From: Modestobacter italicus
Lineage (GTDB): Bacteria > Actinomycetota > Actinomycetes > Mycobacteriales > Geodermatophilaceae
Direction of reading: 5' to 3'
Length of the DNA: 64,000 bases
Assembly: GCF_019799965.1 (NCBI RefSeq)
Contig: NZ_JABGCJ010000002.1
Location: forward strand, 496,001-560,000
Shown: positions 25,986 to 33,798 of the stretch, piece after piece
How the letters are laid out: the number at the start of each line of letters is the position of its first letter
Position numbering within the stretch: position 1 is the first letter of the stretch
The notes under the pieces: generated by a model
Database searches by the model: none
What the model was told of the DNA's origin: nothing
What the model saw: the letters and a program-made list of their open reading frames with translations, nothing else
Position numbers and translations under genes: made by a program

Positions 25986-26028
25986 ACCCGCACGGCCCAG
26001 GAGTCCGACAACTCTGGGCCGTGCGGGT
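25986..26028. terminator. Hairpin terminator after dnaE2
   Basis: Perfect 15-bp stem (25986-26000 with 26014-26028), 13-base loop that can pair further (AGT/ACT). It lies 19 bases after the dnaE2 stop. Confidence 0.75.
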
Positions 26029-26109
26029 CAGCCGGCCGCCGGGGTGCGCCGTGGGCGCACCGCCGCTGCACGGTGCCGTCCGGGCCGGGTGGGCTGGGCG
26101 GCCCGCCAC

Positions 26110-26115
26110 TAGGCT
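26110..26115 (+). promoter_or_regulatory. -10 element (TAGGCT) of a leaderless promoter
   Basis: TAGGCT is followed by seven bases and the GTG at 26123, which fixes the start of the methyltransferase gene. Confidence 0.55.
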
Positions 26116-26122
26116 CCGCGGG

Positions 26123-26863
26123 GTGACGACCCCTCCCGCCACCGCCGCGCAGGCCCCGGCCCGGACGGCAGCGATCTGGGCCGCGCTCGACCCGCTGGTC
26201 GCCGCCGGCACCCCGCTGCAGGTGCTCGACCTCGGTGGTGGCAGTGGCATGTTCGCCGTCCCGCTCGCCGCCCTCGGCCACCAGGTCACTGTCGTCGACC
26301 CCAGCGCCGACGCGCTGGCCACCCTGCACCGCCGGGCGGCCACGGCCGGCGCCGGTGACCGGGTGCGCGGCGTCCAGGGCGACGGCGACCGGATGCTCAC
26401 TGCGCTGCCGTCCGGGGACGTGTTCGACCTGGTGCTGTGTCACTTCGTGCTCGAGGTCGTCGACGAGCCGGCCAGCACCCTCCAGCAGCTCGCCGGCGTG
26501 CTCCGCCCCGGTGGCCAGCTCTCCCTCGCCACGGCCAACCGAGCCGGCGCGGTGCTGTCCCGTGCGGTCGGCGGGCACCCGGTGGAGGCCCGCGCCCTGC
26601 TCACCGACCGCGACCCGGCGCCCGGCCGCAGCGGGCCCGCCCGCCGGCGGTTCGACCCCGAGCAGCTGTTCGAGCTGCTCGCCGGTGCGGGCCTGGAGCC
26701 GGGGGAGTGGCGCGGCGTCTCGGTCGTCGCCGACCTGCTCGGTGCCTCCTCCGGGGCCGACCCCGACGCGCTGCGCGCCCTGGAGCTGGCCCTGGCCGGC
26801 ACCTCGCCCTACCGGGACGTCGCCACCGGCCTGCACGTGCTGGCCACCCGGCCCGCTGGCTGA
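26123..26863 (+). CDS. Class I SAM-dependent methyltransferase
   Basis: 246 residues. SAM-binding motif I is LQVLDLGGGSGMFAVPLA (about 33-50), followed by VTVVDPSADALATLHRRA (motif for the ribose hydroxyls), VQGDGDRM and FDLVLCHFVLEVVDEPASTL. It resembles the CmoA/UbiE/BioC group; the substrate cannot be read. It starts at a leaderless-type GTG. The phosphatase-like gene follows after 19 bases and is probably co-transcribed. Confidence 0.88.
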   Translation: MTTPPATAAQAPARTAAIWAALDPLVAAGTPLQVLDLGGGSGMFAVPLAALGHQVTVVDPSADALATLHRRAATAGAGDRVRGVQGDGDRMLTALPSGDVFDLVLCHFVLEVVDEPASTLQQLAGVLRPGGQLSLATANRAGAVLSRAVGGHPVEARALLTDRDPAPGRSGPARRRFDPEQLFELLAGAGLEPGEWRGVSVVADLLGASSGADPDALRALELALAGTSPYRDVATGLHVLATRPAG

Positions 26864-26882
26864 CCCGGCGGGCCCGGCTGTC

Positions 26883-28052
26883 ATGGTGCTGCCCGACGAG
26901 TTCGGGGTGCCTGCCTACGGCGCGAACACCCTCGCCGACGTGCTGCCCAGCGTCGCCGCCGCGCTCGGGGTGCCGGTGCACCGCGGCGACCTGCCGGCCG
27001 ACCCGCTCGACCTGACCCCGGCCCTCGGCGGTGCCCGCCGGGTCGCCGTCCTGCTGGTCGACGGGCTCGGCGCCGACCTGGTGGCTGCCCATCCGCACGA
27101 GGCGCCCGTGCTCAATGCGCTGGGCACCCCGGCCGGCGTGCTGTCGGCCCCCTGCCCGAGCACCACCCCGGTCAGCCTCACCACCCTGGGCACCGGCCTG
27201 CCGCCGGGCAGCCACGGCGTGCTCGGCTTCGTCACCGCGGTGCCCGGGGAGGCCCGCACCCTCAACCACGTGCACTGGGGCGACGACCCCGACCCGCGCC
27301 AGTGGCAGGCGCAGCCCACGGTCTTCGAGCAGGCCACCGCCCACGGGGTGTCCTGCACCGCGGTCGGCCCGCACAGCTTCCGCGGCTCCGGGCTGACTCG
27401 CGCCGCCTACCGGGGCGCCGACTACGCCGACGCGTACACCGCCGGCGACCTGGTCGCCGGGATGCACGCGGCCCTCCGCGCCGGTGACCGCAGTCTGGTC
27501 TACGGCTACACCGCCGACCTCGACCTGACCGGCCACCTGCGCGGCGTCGACTCACCGAGCTGGCGGGCGCAGCTGGCCATCGTCGACCGGCTGGTCGAGC
27601 AGCTCGCCGCCGGCCTGCCCGAGGACGCCGTCCTGCTGGTGACCGGCGACCACGGGATGCTCGACGTGCCCGACTCCACCCGGCTGGACGTCGACGAGGA
27701 GCCGGGCCTGCTCGACGGCGTCTCGCTGCTGGCCGGTGAACCACGGGCCCGCTACGTGCACGCCGAGCCCGGCGCGGCCGACGACGTGCTCGCCGCCTGG
27801 CGCTCGGTGATCGGCCACCGCGGCTGGGTCGCCGGCCGCGACGAGGCGATCGCCACCGGGGTCTTCGGCGACGTCGACCCTGCGCTCGCCGGCCGGATCG
27901 GTGACGTCGTCGCCCTCGCCCGCGGCACCTGGGCGTTCACCGCCGGCACGCAGGAGCCGCACGGTTCGGTGCTGACCGCCTACCACGGCTCGCTGACCCC
28001 GGTGGAGCTGGCGGTCCCCCTGCTGGCCGCCCGCGGCCGTGCCCTGACCTGA
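26883..28052 (+). CDS. Alkaline phosphatase superfamily protein (nucleotide pyrophosphatase/phosphodiesterase type)
   Basis: 389 residues, no signal peptide. Metal site 1 begins in VAVLLVDGLGADLV, the nucleophile region is PSTTPVSLTTLGTGLPPGSH (nucleophilic Thr in TTPV), LVYGYTADLDLTGHLRG supplies the D-x3-H pair, and VLLVTGDHGMLDV and EPHGSVLTAYHG carry the remaining metal ligands. This is the pattern of bacterial NPP-like phosphodiesterases. It probably hydrolyses a phosphodiester or pyrophosphate in the cytoplasm. The ATG at 26883 is 19 bases after the methyltransferase stop. Confidence 0.87.
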   Translation: MVLPDEFGVPAYGANTLADVLPSVAAALGVPVHRGDLPADPLDLTPALGGARRVAVLLVDGLGADLVAAHPHEAPVLNALGTPAGVLSAPCPSTTPVSLTTLGTGLPPGSHGVLGFVTAVPGEARTLNHVHWGDDPDPRQWQAQPTVFEQATAHGVSCTAVGPHSFRGSGLTRAAYRGADYADAYTAGDLVAGMHAALRAGDRSLVYGYTADLDLTGHLRGVDSPSWRAQLAIVDRLVEQLAAGLPEDAVLLVTGDHGMLDVPDSTRLDVDEEPGLLDGVSLLAGEPRARYVHAEPGAADDVLAAWRSVIGHRGWVAGRDEAIATGVFGDVDPALAGRIGDVVALARGTWAFTAGTQEPHGSVLTAYHGSLTPVELAVPLLAARGRALT

Positions 28053-28070
28053 CGAGCCCTGCGCTGAGGG

Positions 28071-29069
28071 TCAGGTCGCCTGCAGGGACAGCGGGTGCCA
28101 GGTGCGCCAGCGGCCGGGCTGGGCCGCCGCGCAGGTGAGCCGGTGCGCCTCGGCGGACAGCCGGCTCTCCACGGTGACCACCACGTCGCCGGCCGGCCCG
28201 GCCAGCGTCACCTCGAACCGCTCGACGCCCGCCGGTGCCTCCAGTGCCCGCACCCGCCGGGTGGCCAGCTCGTGCACGCCCAGCAGCCCGAGCTCGGACC
28301 GGGCGTGGTGCTGGGCGGCCTGCGCCGCCGGTGCGACACCGGCCCGGCCGCGCAGCCAGGGCAGCGCGACCTGGCCGGCCGCGTGCGCGGCGAGCAGCTG
28401 CTCGCCGTCCTCGGGCACCTGGCCGTAGACGAAGCCCCAGGGCAGGACGACGACGTTGGCGGCGAACCGGTCACCGCCCAGGTGGCTGGTCTCCCAGACG
28501 TCGGCGGGGACGCCGCCGGTGGGCAGCGCCCGGGCCAGCGGCCGGCCCCGCACCGCGCAGCAGACGTCATGCGCACCGTGCGTGCAGACCAGGTAGGTGG
28601 GCACCTGGGTCGGCTCCCCGACCGACCCGTCCCAGGGCCGGTCGAGCAGCTCGGCATCGGAGTCCCGGGTCGACCAGCGGACCGTCTCCTGCCCCGGCGT
28701 CGTGTCGGCGACGGCCCAGCGCCGGCCGGAGTCGGCCAGCCGCTCACCGGGCCGGCGCACCATCTGGATCCGCATGCCCAGCTCGCGGGCCCGGGCGGCA
28801 AGCCGGGAGGCGACCCGGTGGTCGAACCGGGACTCCAGCAGCGCGTCCCGGCCCCAGGGGCCCGGCTGCTCCACCAGCAGCCACCGGCGGGCCGGCGGCG
28901 CGGTCGCCATGGGGGAGTCGCCGCGCAGCAGCGCCTGCACCGAGCAGCGGACGTCGTCGAGCCGGCCCACCGGGCTGGGCCGCGGAGCCGTGGCCTCCCC
29001 GGCGTCCTGGCAGAACTGCGGGTCGACCTCCGTGGGCTCAGGCCTCGGTGCGGTCGTCACGGGTCCCAT
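28071..29069 (-). CDS. Sucrase/ferredoxin-like (Suc_Fer) family protein
   Basis: 332 residues. Thioredoxin-like ferredoxin domain of the Suc_Fer/Apd1 family: VEQPGPWGRDALLESRFDH near the N-terminus, the cysteine motif CTHGAHDVCCAVRG (about 168-181), and SHLGGDRFAANVVVLPWG, which corresponds to the H-x-x-x-H ligand motif of yeast Apd1 with the second His replaced by Asp. A [2Fe-2S] cluster is therefore likely. The extreme N-terminus has two more cysteines. The ATG at 29069 lies inside the end of the cupin gene (32-base overlap); a GTG at 29060 is possible. It is the third gene of the repeat peptide-cupin-Suc_Fer operon, so it may pass electrons to the oxygenase. Confidence 0.85.
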   Translation of the reverse strand: MGPVTTAPRPEPTEVDPQFCQDAGEATAPRPSPVGRLDDVRCSVQALLRGDSPMATAPPARRWLLVEQPGPWGRDALLESRFDHRVASRLAARARELGMRIQMVRRPGERLADSGRRWAVADTTPGQETVRWSTRDSDAELLDRPWDGSVGEPTQVPTYLVCTHGAHDVCCAVRGRPLARALPTGGVPADVWETSHLGGDRFAANVVVLPWGFVYGQVPEDGEQLLAAHAAGQVALPWLRGRAGVAPAAQAAQHHARSELGLLGVHELATRRVRALEAPAGVERFEVTLAGPAGDVVVTVESRLSAEAHRLTCAAAQPGRWRTWHPLSLQAT

Positions 29070-30369
29070 CGTGCTCTGCGGCGCCGCCCGGCCGGGCGCC
29101 CGGGACGATCGCGATCGACTCGGTCACCAGGCGGCGGGCCAGGGTGAGCTGGTCGGCGGCGTCCAGGCCGGGCAGGTCGCCGACCTCCATCTCACCCGCG
29201 GCGAGCAGCGCGGCCAGTGCCGGGTGCGTGCTGGCCGGCAGGTCGTGGGTGCGCCGGCCGGCCACCAGGGCGACCCGGTCGCCGTCCGGCTCGCGCAGCT
29301 GGACCCGCAGCAGCGGTCGCACCTGCAGCACGGTGTCCGCGGACAGCGCCGCGATCGCGCTGGACTGGGCCAGCGGCGACACCGGGGCCGGCCGCACCTG
29401 CGCCCAGGTGCGGGCCCGCAGCGCGTCGGCCACGGCCGCCGGGTCGACCTCGCCCAGCCAGCGCTGCAGGCCCGACAGCACCGCGGCGACGTCGTCGGCG
29501 GTGGCGGCGGGGTCGGCCAGGTCCACGCCGAGCGGCAGCGACCCGCGCAGCGTGGGGTCGTCGGCGGCCAGCGTGCGCACGAGGTCCAGCGCCGACTCCA
29601 CCGCGCCCCACCGGGTCACCGAGTGCACGCCGACGGTCAGGTGCGCGCTGATCTCACCCAGCGCCACCGCCGAGTGCAGGTAGCCGCGGGGCAGGTAGAG
29701 GGCGTCGCCGGGGCGCAGCACGGCGTCGATGACCGGCGGGCGCTGCGCGGCGGCGGCGACCTCGTCGGCGCGGTCGGCCCAGGGGTGGGTGCGCAGCGGG
29801 TCGGGGAGCACCGGCTCGTGGATCGTCCAGTGCTTCTCACCGGCGACCTGCAGCACGAAGACGTCGTGCACGTCGTAGTGCGGGGAGAACCCGCGCGAGG
29901 ACGGCGGGGTGATGTAGGCGTTGACCTGGGTGGGGTGCCCGAGGTCGGCGGCGAGCTGGCCGGCGAAGTCGATCAGCGGCGGCCACAGCCGGTGCAGGCC
30001 CTGCAGGACGACGGTGCTGCCCTCGGCGAACAGCCGGAGCACCGCGTCGGAGGAGACCTGGTCGGCGACCTCGGCGCCGGCGCCCTGGGGGCTGGTGAAC
30101 CGCTTGGCGTCGACGACGGCGCCGTCCTTGGCGATCCGCAGGAACGGGGTGCGCAGCCCGCGGGTGCTCAGCAGCTCGTCGACGGCCTCGAGGTCCAGCA
30201 GGTCGGTGAAGGTGCCGCCGAGCTCCGCGGCGGTGGACAGCAGCGGGCGGCGGGACCAGTGCTCGGTGGCGAACACCTCCGGGTCGACCCGGATGCAGCG
30301 GCGCAACGCAGGGCGGGCGCCGCCCTCGGAAGAGGACGGCGCCCGGTCCTGCAGCTCAGGGTCGAGCAC
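29038..30369 (-). CDS. JmjC-like cupin-superfamily oxygenase (ribosomal oxygenase type)
   Basis: 443 residues. Cupin/JmjC core with the Fe(II) ligands H-x-D in SPHYDVHDVFVLQVAGEKHW and the distal His in YLPRGYLHSAVAL. This is the RoxA/YcfD/MINA group of 2-oxoglutarate oxygenases that hydroxylate protein side chains. QVNAYITPPSSRGFSPHYD is typical of this group. The C-terminal 200 residues form the helical/winged-helix part expected in the group. Its GTG start is 2 bases after the stop of the GGAD-repeat peptide gene and its end overlaps the Suc_Fer gene. The group can act on ribosomal proteins, but this gene order makes the repeat peptide an obvious candidate substrate. Confidence 0.88.
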   Translation of the reverse strand: MLDPELQDRAPSSSEGGARPALRRCIRVDPEVFATEHWSRRPLLSTAAELGGTFTDLLDLEAVDELLSTRGLRTPFLRIAKDGAVVDAKRFTSPQGAGAEVADQVSSDAVLRLFAEGSTVVLQGLHRLWPPLIDFAGQLAADLGHPTQVNAYITPPSSRGFSPHYDVHDVFVLQVAGEKHWTIHEPVLPDPLRTHPWADRADEVAAAAQRPPVIDAVLRPGDALYLPRGYLHSAVALGEISAHLTVGVHSVTRWGAVESALDLVRTLAADDPTLRGSLPLGVDLADPAATADDVAAVLSGLQRWLGEVDPAAVADALRARTWAQVRPAPVSPLAQSSAIAALSADTVLQVRPLLRVQLREPDGDRVALVAGRRTHDLPASTHPALAALLAAGEMEVGDLPGLDAADQLTLARRLVTESIAIVPGARPGGAAEHDGTRDDRTEA

Positions 30370-30371
30370 GG

Positions 30372-30644
30372 TCAGGCCGAGCCGTCCGCGCCACCGTCGT
30401 GCTGCCCGGGCGTGCCGCCACCGGCACCCGAGTCGGCCGGACCCTCGGCGCCACCGTCGGCGCCACCGTCGGCACCGCCGTCCGCGCCACCATCGGCACC
30501 GCCGTCGGCGCCACCATCAGCGCCGCCATCCGCACCGCCGTCGGCGCCACCATCGGCACCGCCGTCGTGCTGACCCGGCGTGCCCTCGGCACCGCCGTCG
30601 GCGGGGCCCTCCGTGCTGGTCATGTCGTCGTCGTCGAGCGCCAT
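30372..30644 (-). CDS. GGAD tandem-repeat peptide, candidate substrate of the adjacent oxygenase
   Basis: 90-residue peptide. It starts MALDDDDMTSTEGPADGG, then GTPGQHD (22-27 plus flank), nine perfect GGAD repeats (28-63), GGAE, and a second copy of the flank GTPGQHDGGADG near the C-terminus. No signal peptide, membrane helix or cysteine. The composition is Gly, Ala and Asp with only two histidines and no aromatic residue. GGAGG four bases before the ATG is a strong ribosome binding site, which argues that it is really translated. It is the first gene of the operon with the cupin oxygenase and the Suc_Fer protein. Nothing known to me matches it; evenly spaced Asp residues would suit hydroxylation and metal binding. 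Confidence 0.8.
   Translation of the reverse strand: MALDDDDMTSTEGPADGGAEGTPGQHDGGADGGADGGADGGADGGADGGADGGADGGADGGADGGAEGPADSGAGGGTPGQHDGGADGSA
30456..30563 (-). repeat. Nine 12-base repeats coding GGAD
   Basis: In-frame tandem 12-mers (consensus GGCGGTGCCGAT/GGCGGCGCGGAC on the coding strand). Codons vary between copies while the peptide is constant, which suggests selection on the peptide rather than recent slippage. Confidence 0.85.
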
Positions 30645-30789
30645 GGCTCCTCCGATCGTCGAGGTCGTGGCCGCCGGACGACGGCCACCCGGGGGAGTTC
30701 TACCGCGAAGATCGAATTCGCACACCTGTGGAACTGCCCGACCCGTGACACCGGGGGTGTGGCGACCGCACCGCGGCGGCCGGACCGGC

Positions 30790-30795
30790 TACTGT
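30790..30795 (+). promoter_or_regulatory. -10 element (TACTGT) of dinB
   Basis: TACTGT ends 10 bases before the LexA box, placing the box across the start of transcription, a standard repressor position. Confidence 0.5.
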
Positions 30796-30805
30796 CCTCG
30801 ACGAG

Positions 30806-30821
30806 TCGAACACCTGTTCGA
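30806..30821. promoter_or_regulatory. LexA (SOS) box of dinB
   Basis: TCGAACACCTGTTCGA, identical over all 16 bases (including the spacer ACCT) to the box upstream of the dnaE2 operon. It lies 23 bases before the dinB GTG and 162 bases from the divergent repeat-peptide gene. Confidence 0.88.
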
Positions 30822-30843
30822 CCACGAGGGGTGGGGGTGTCAG

Positions 30844-32079
30844 GTGTCCGGACGCGCTACCGGTTGCACGGTGCTGCACGTCGACATGGACGCCTTCTTC
30901 GCCAGCGTCGAGGTGCGCCGGCACCCCGAGCTGGCCGGCACCCCGGTCATCGTCGGCGGGGTGGGCAACCGCGGGGTGGTCACCTCGGCCACCTACGAGG
31001 CCCGCCGCTACGGGGTGCGCAGCGCGATGCCGACCTCCCGGGCGCTGCGGTTGTGCCCGACGGCCACCGTGCTCCCCGGCGACCTGGCCCTCTACACCGA
31101 GGTGTCCCGCTCGGTGATGGCGCTGTTCCGCTCGATCACCCCGCTGGTGGAGCCGCTGAGCCTGGACGAGGCGTTCCTGGACGTCGCCGGTGCCGGTCGC
31201 CGGCTGGGCGGGCCGGTGGAGATCGGGGAGTACATCCGGGCCCGGGTCTACGACGAGCAGGGGATCACCTGCTCGGTCGGGGTGGCCGGCAGCAAGTTCG
31301 TGGCCAAGCTGGCCTCCACCCGTTCCAAGCCCGACGGGCTGCTGGTCGTGCCGCCGGCCGAGGTCATGGACTTCCTGCACCCGCTGCCGGTCGGGGCGCT
31401 GTGGGGCGTCGGCGCCAAGACCGAGGAGGTGCTGCTGCGGCTGGGGCTGAAGACGGTGGGCGACCTGGCGCACGTGCCGGCGCGCACCCTGCAGCGGGCG
31501 GTGGGCCAGGCGGCCGGCAGCCACCTGCACGAGCTGGCCTGGGGGCGCGACCCCCGCCGGGTGGTCCCCGACGAGCCCGACCGGTCGACCGGGGCGGAGG
31601 AGACCTTCGGCACCGACGTCGACGACCCGCAGGTGGTGCACCGGGAGCTGCTGCACCTGGCCGAGCGGACGGCGGGGCGGCTGCGCTCGACCGGGCACCT
31701 GGCCCGCACGGTCACGCTCAAGGTCCGCTTCGCCGACTTCACCACGATCACCCGCTCCCGCACCCTCAAGGTCCCCACCGACGTGGGCCAGGAGCTGTAC
31801 GACACCGCCCGCACCCTCTTCGACGCCCTCGGGCTGGACCGGGCCCGGATCCGGCTGGTCGGGGTGCGGGCCGAGGGGCTGGTGGAGGCCGACGCCACCG
31901 CCCGGCAGCTGGAGCTGGGGGCGCGCGAGCACGGCCGCCGGGACGCCGAGCTGGCCGCGGACCGGGCCGCCCGGCGCTTCGGCGCGGGGGCGGTCCGGCC
32001 GGCGACGCTGCTGGGCCGGCGGCACGTCCCGGGAGCCGGTCCGGTCGTGCGCGACCCATCCCGGGGAACCGGTCGCTGA
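30844..32079 (+). CDS. dinB: DNA polymerase IV (Y family)
   Basis: Translesion polymerase of 411 residues. Palm motifs VLHVDMDAFFASVEVRRHPE (metal-binding D-x-D and steric-gate Phe) and PLSLDEAFLDVAG (catalytic D-E), fingers YEARRYGVRSAMPTSRAL, the thumb helix-hairpin-helix WGVGAKTEEVLLRLGLKTVG and the little-finger domain with TLKVRFADFTTITRS. No clear beta-clamp motif is seen in the Arg/Pro-rich C-terminus. GTG at 30844 is the only start before the first motif. Damage induction is expected from the LexA box. Confidence 0.94.
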   Translation: MSGRATGCTVLHVDMDAFFASVEVRRHPELAGTPVIVGGVGNRGVVTSATYEARRYGVRSAMPTSRALRLCPTATVLPGDLALYTEVSRSVMALFRSITPLVEPLSLDEAFLDVAGAGRRLGGPVEIGEYIRARVYDEQGITCSVGVAGSKFVAKLASTRSKPDGLLVVPPAEVMDFLHPLPVGALWGVGAKTEEVLLRLGLKTVGDLAHVPARTLQRAVGQAAGSHLHELAWGRDPRRVVPDEPDRSTGAEETFGTDVDDPQVVHRELLHLAERTAGRLRSTGHLARTVTLKVRFADFTTITRSRTLKVPTDVGQELYDTARTLFDALGLDRARIRLVGVRAEGLVEADATARQLELGAREHGRRDAELAADRAARRFGAGAVRPATLLGRRHVPGAGPVVRDPSRGTGR

Positions 32080-32177
32080 CCTGCTGGTCGGCCTCGCGGC
32101 ACCCCCCGGCAAGGCGATCGGGGGCACCAACGGGTGTGTCGAGGGCAACTCGCCTTTCGCAGCCCGCCAACGGCTCG

Positions 32178-32183
32178 TATCCT
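32178..32183 (+). promoter_or_regulatory. -10 element (TATCCT) for the DUF3040 gene
   Basis: TATCCT 61 bases before the GTG at 32245, giving a leader of about 55 bases that ends in GGAGGT. Confidence 0.4.
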
Positions 32184-32244
32184 CGGTGTCACCGCGGGCG
32201 GACTGCCGCCGGTGGCTGATTGCACTGCGCACCTGGAGGTCGAC

Positions 32245-32649
32245 GTGCCGCTCTCCGAGCACGAGCAGCGTCTGCTGGAGCAGATCGAGCGCGCCCTCGT
32301 CGATGACGATCCGAAGTTCGCCTCGACCGTCCGTACCGGCGACCGCCGGCAGAAGGCCCGCCGCAAGCTGCAGCTGGGCGCTCTCCTCGTCGTCGTCGGC
32401 CTGGCCGTCGTGGTCGGTGGTGTGGCCGTGCCCAACGTCTTCCTGGGCGTCCTCGGCTTCCTCATCGCCTTCGGTGGTGCCGTCCTCGGCGTCCTGAACT
32501 ACAAGTCGGCCACCGGCGCCGTCGAGACCGGCAACGCCCCCGGGCCGGCCGGCCGCCCCGCCGCAGGTGGGGCGCGGGCTGCCAAGGCCCGTCGCCAGCC
32601 GATGAAGAACCGCCTCGAAGAACGCTTCCGCCGCCGCTACGACCAGTAG
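32245..32649 (+). CDS. DUF3040 domain membrane protein
   Basis: 134 residues. The N-terminus PLSEHEQRLLEQIERALVDD followed by DPKFASTVR is the DUF3040 signature, common in actinobacteria. Two hydrophobic helices follow (LGALLVVVGLAVVVGGVAV and VFLGVLGFLIAFGGAVLGVL), then a basic tail ending KNRLEERFRRRYDQ. Function unknown. The GTG has GGAGGT four bases upstream. A long perfect hairpin follows 25 bases after the stop. Confidence 0.88.
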   Translation: MPLSEHEQRLLEQIERALVDDDPKFASTVRTGDRRQKARRKLQLGALLVVVGLAVVVGGVAVPNVFLGVLGFLIAFGGAVLGVLNYKSATGAVETGNAPGPAGRPAAGGARAAKARRQPMKNRLEERFRRRYDQ

Positions 32650-32674
32650 CCGCGCACCGGGCCCGCCCGTCAGC

Positions 32675-32716
32675 ACACCGCAGCCGCCGTCCCACCCGGG
32701 ACGGCGGCTGCGGTGT
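32675..32716. terminator. Bidirectional terminator
   Basis: Perfect 19-bp stem (32675-32693 with 32698-32716) and a 4-base loop ACCC, between the converging DUF3040 and prs genes. Confidence 0.88.
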
Positions 32717-32725
32717 CTGGGCCGG

Positions 32726-33682
32726 TCAGCCCTCTGGTGTGGGCACCGTGTCGAACAGGGCGCTGACGGACTCGCCGTCGTGGATCCGCTGCACGGCCTG
32801 GGCCAGCGCGGGGGCGACCGACAGCACGGTGAGCTTCTCCGAGGCATCCGCCGGCACCGGCACCGTGTTGGTGCAGACGATCTCCAGCACGTCGGGCTGG
32901 GCGCCGATCCGGTCCAGCGCGCCGGCGGCGAACAAGCCGTGGGTGCAGGCCACCCGGATCGACCGGGCGCCGGCGTCGCGCAGCCGGTCGATCAGCTCCA
33001 GCACCGTGCTGCCCTTGGCGATCTCGTCGTCGAGGACGATCACGTCCCGGCCGGCGACGTCGCCGATGATGGCGTTGATGCTCACTCGGTCGTCGGCGAA
33101 CCGCTGCTTCGCCCCGGCCGCCACCGGCACGCCGAGCCGGCGGGCGAAGGCCGCGGCCTCCTTGGCGTTGCCCAGGTCGGGGGAGACCACGGTGGTGCGG
33201 GACAGGTCCAGCGTGCGGAAGTGGTCGGCCAGCTCCCGCAGCGCGTGCAGGTGGTCGACCGGGACGCTGAAGAACCCGTGCACCTGCGGGGAGTGCAGCG
33301 TCATCGCCAGCACCCGCCCCGCCCCGGCGGCCACCATCAGGTCGGCGATCAGCCGGCCCCCGATGGAGATCCGCGGGGCGTCCTTCTTGTCCGAGCGCGC
33401 GTAGGCGTAGTGCGGCATCACCACGGTGATCCGCCCGGCCGAGGCGCCGCGCGCCGCGTCGATCATCAGCAGCAGCTCGACCAGGGCCTCCTGCACCGGC
33501 GTCACCAGCGGCTGGACCAGGAAGACGTCGCGCTCCCGGCAGTTGGCCTGCAGCTGCACCTCGAGGCAGTCGTTGGCGAACCGGGTGGTCCGCACCGGGA
33601 GCAGCGGCACGCCCAGCTGGGCGCACATCTCCGCGGCCAGTTCGGGGTGGGCACTTCCGGCGAACACGGCGATCTCACGCAA
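32726..33682 (-). CDS. prs: Ribose-phosphate pyrophosphokinase (PRPP synthetase)
   Basis: Makes PRPP from ribose 5-phosphate and ATP. 318 residues, typical length. Motifs: VFAGSAHPELA at the N-terminus, RDVFLVQPLVTPVQEALVEL, MPHYAYARSDKKDAPRISIG (ATP and flexible loop, with the KK-D-P-R), LHSPQVHGFF (metal-binding His) and VIVLDDEIAKGSTV. The last departs from the usual PRPP loop (DDMIDTGGT), so it may be a divergent paralogue. The start is TTG at 33682 with GGAG six bases upstream; no in-frame ATG or GTG fits. Confidence 0.87.
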   Translation of the reverse strand: MREIAVFAGSAHPELAAEMCAQLGVPLLPVRTTRFANDCLEVQLQANCRERDVFLVQPLVTPVQEALVELLLMIDAARGASAGRITVVMPHYAYARSDKKDAPRISIGGRLIADLMVAAGAGRVLAMTLHSPQVHGFFSVPVDHLHALRELADHFRTLDLSRTTVVSPDLGNAKEAAAFARRLGVPVAAGAKQRFADDRVSINAIIGDVAGRDVIVLDDEIAKGSTVLELIDRLRDAGARSIRVACTHGLFAAGALDRIGAQPDVLEIVCTNTVPVPADASEKLTVLSVAPALAQAVQRIHDGESVSALFDTVPTPEG

Positions 33683-33798
33683 GGGGCGCTCCGGGGGTGC
33701 GGACGACGACGGCGGCAGCCGCCGGCGCCACCGTAACGAGGACCCGCGCCGGCCCGCCGGTCGGAGCGGGTGACGCCCGCACGGGTGGAGCGGCCGCC

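Noticed and set aside
30437-30570. Regular 12-base repeats as a CRISPR array
   Set aside because: Units are far too short, there are no spacers, and they code for GGAD in frame in a gene with a good ribosome binding site.
31248-32847. Long minus-strand open frames opposite dinB and DUF3040
   Set aside because: They mirror clear plus-strand genes, have no family motifs, and cross the LexA promoter and terminator.
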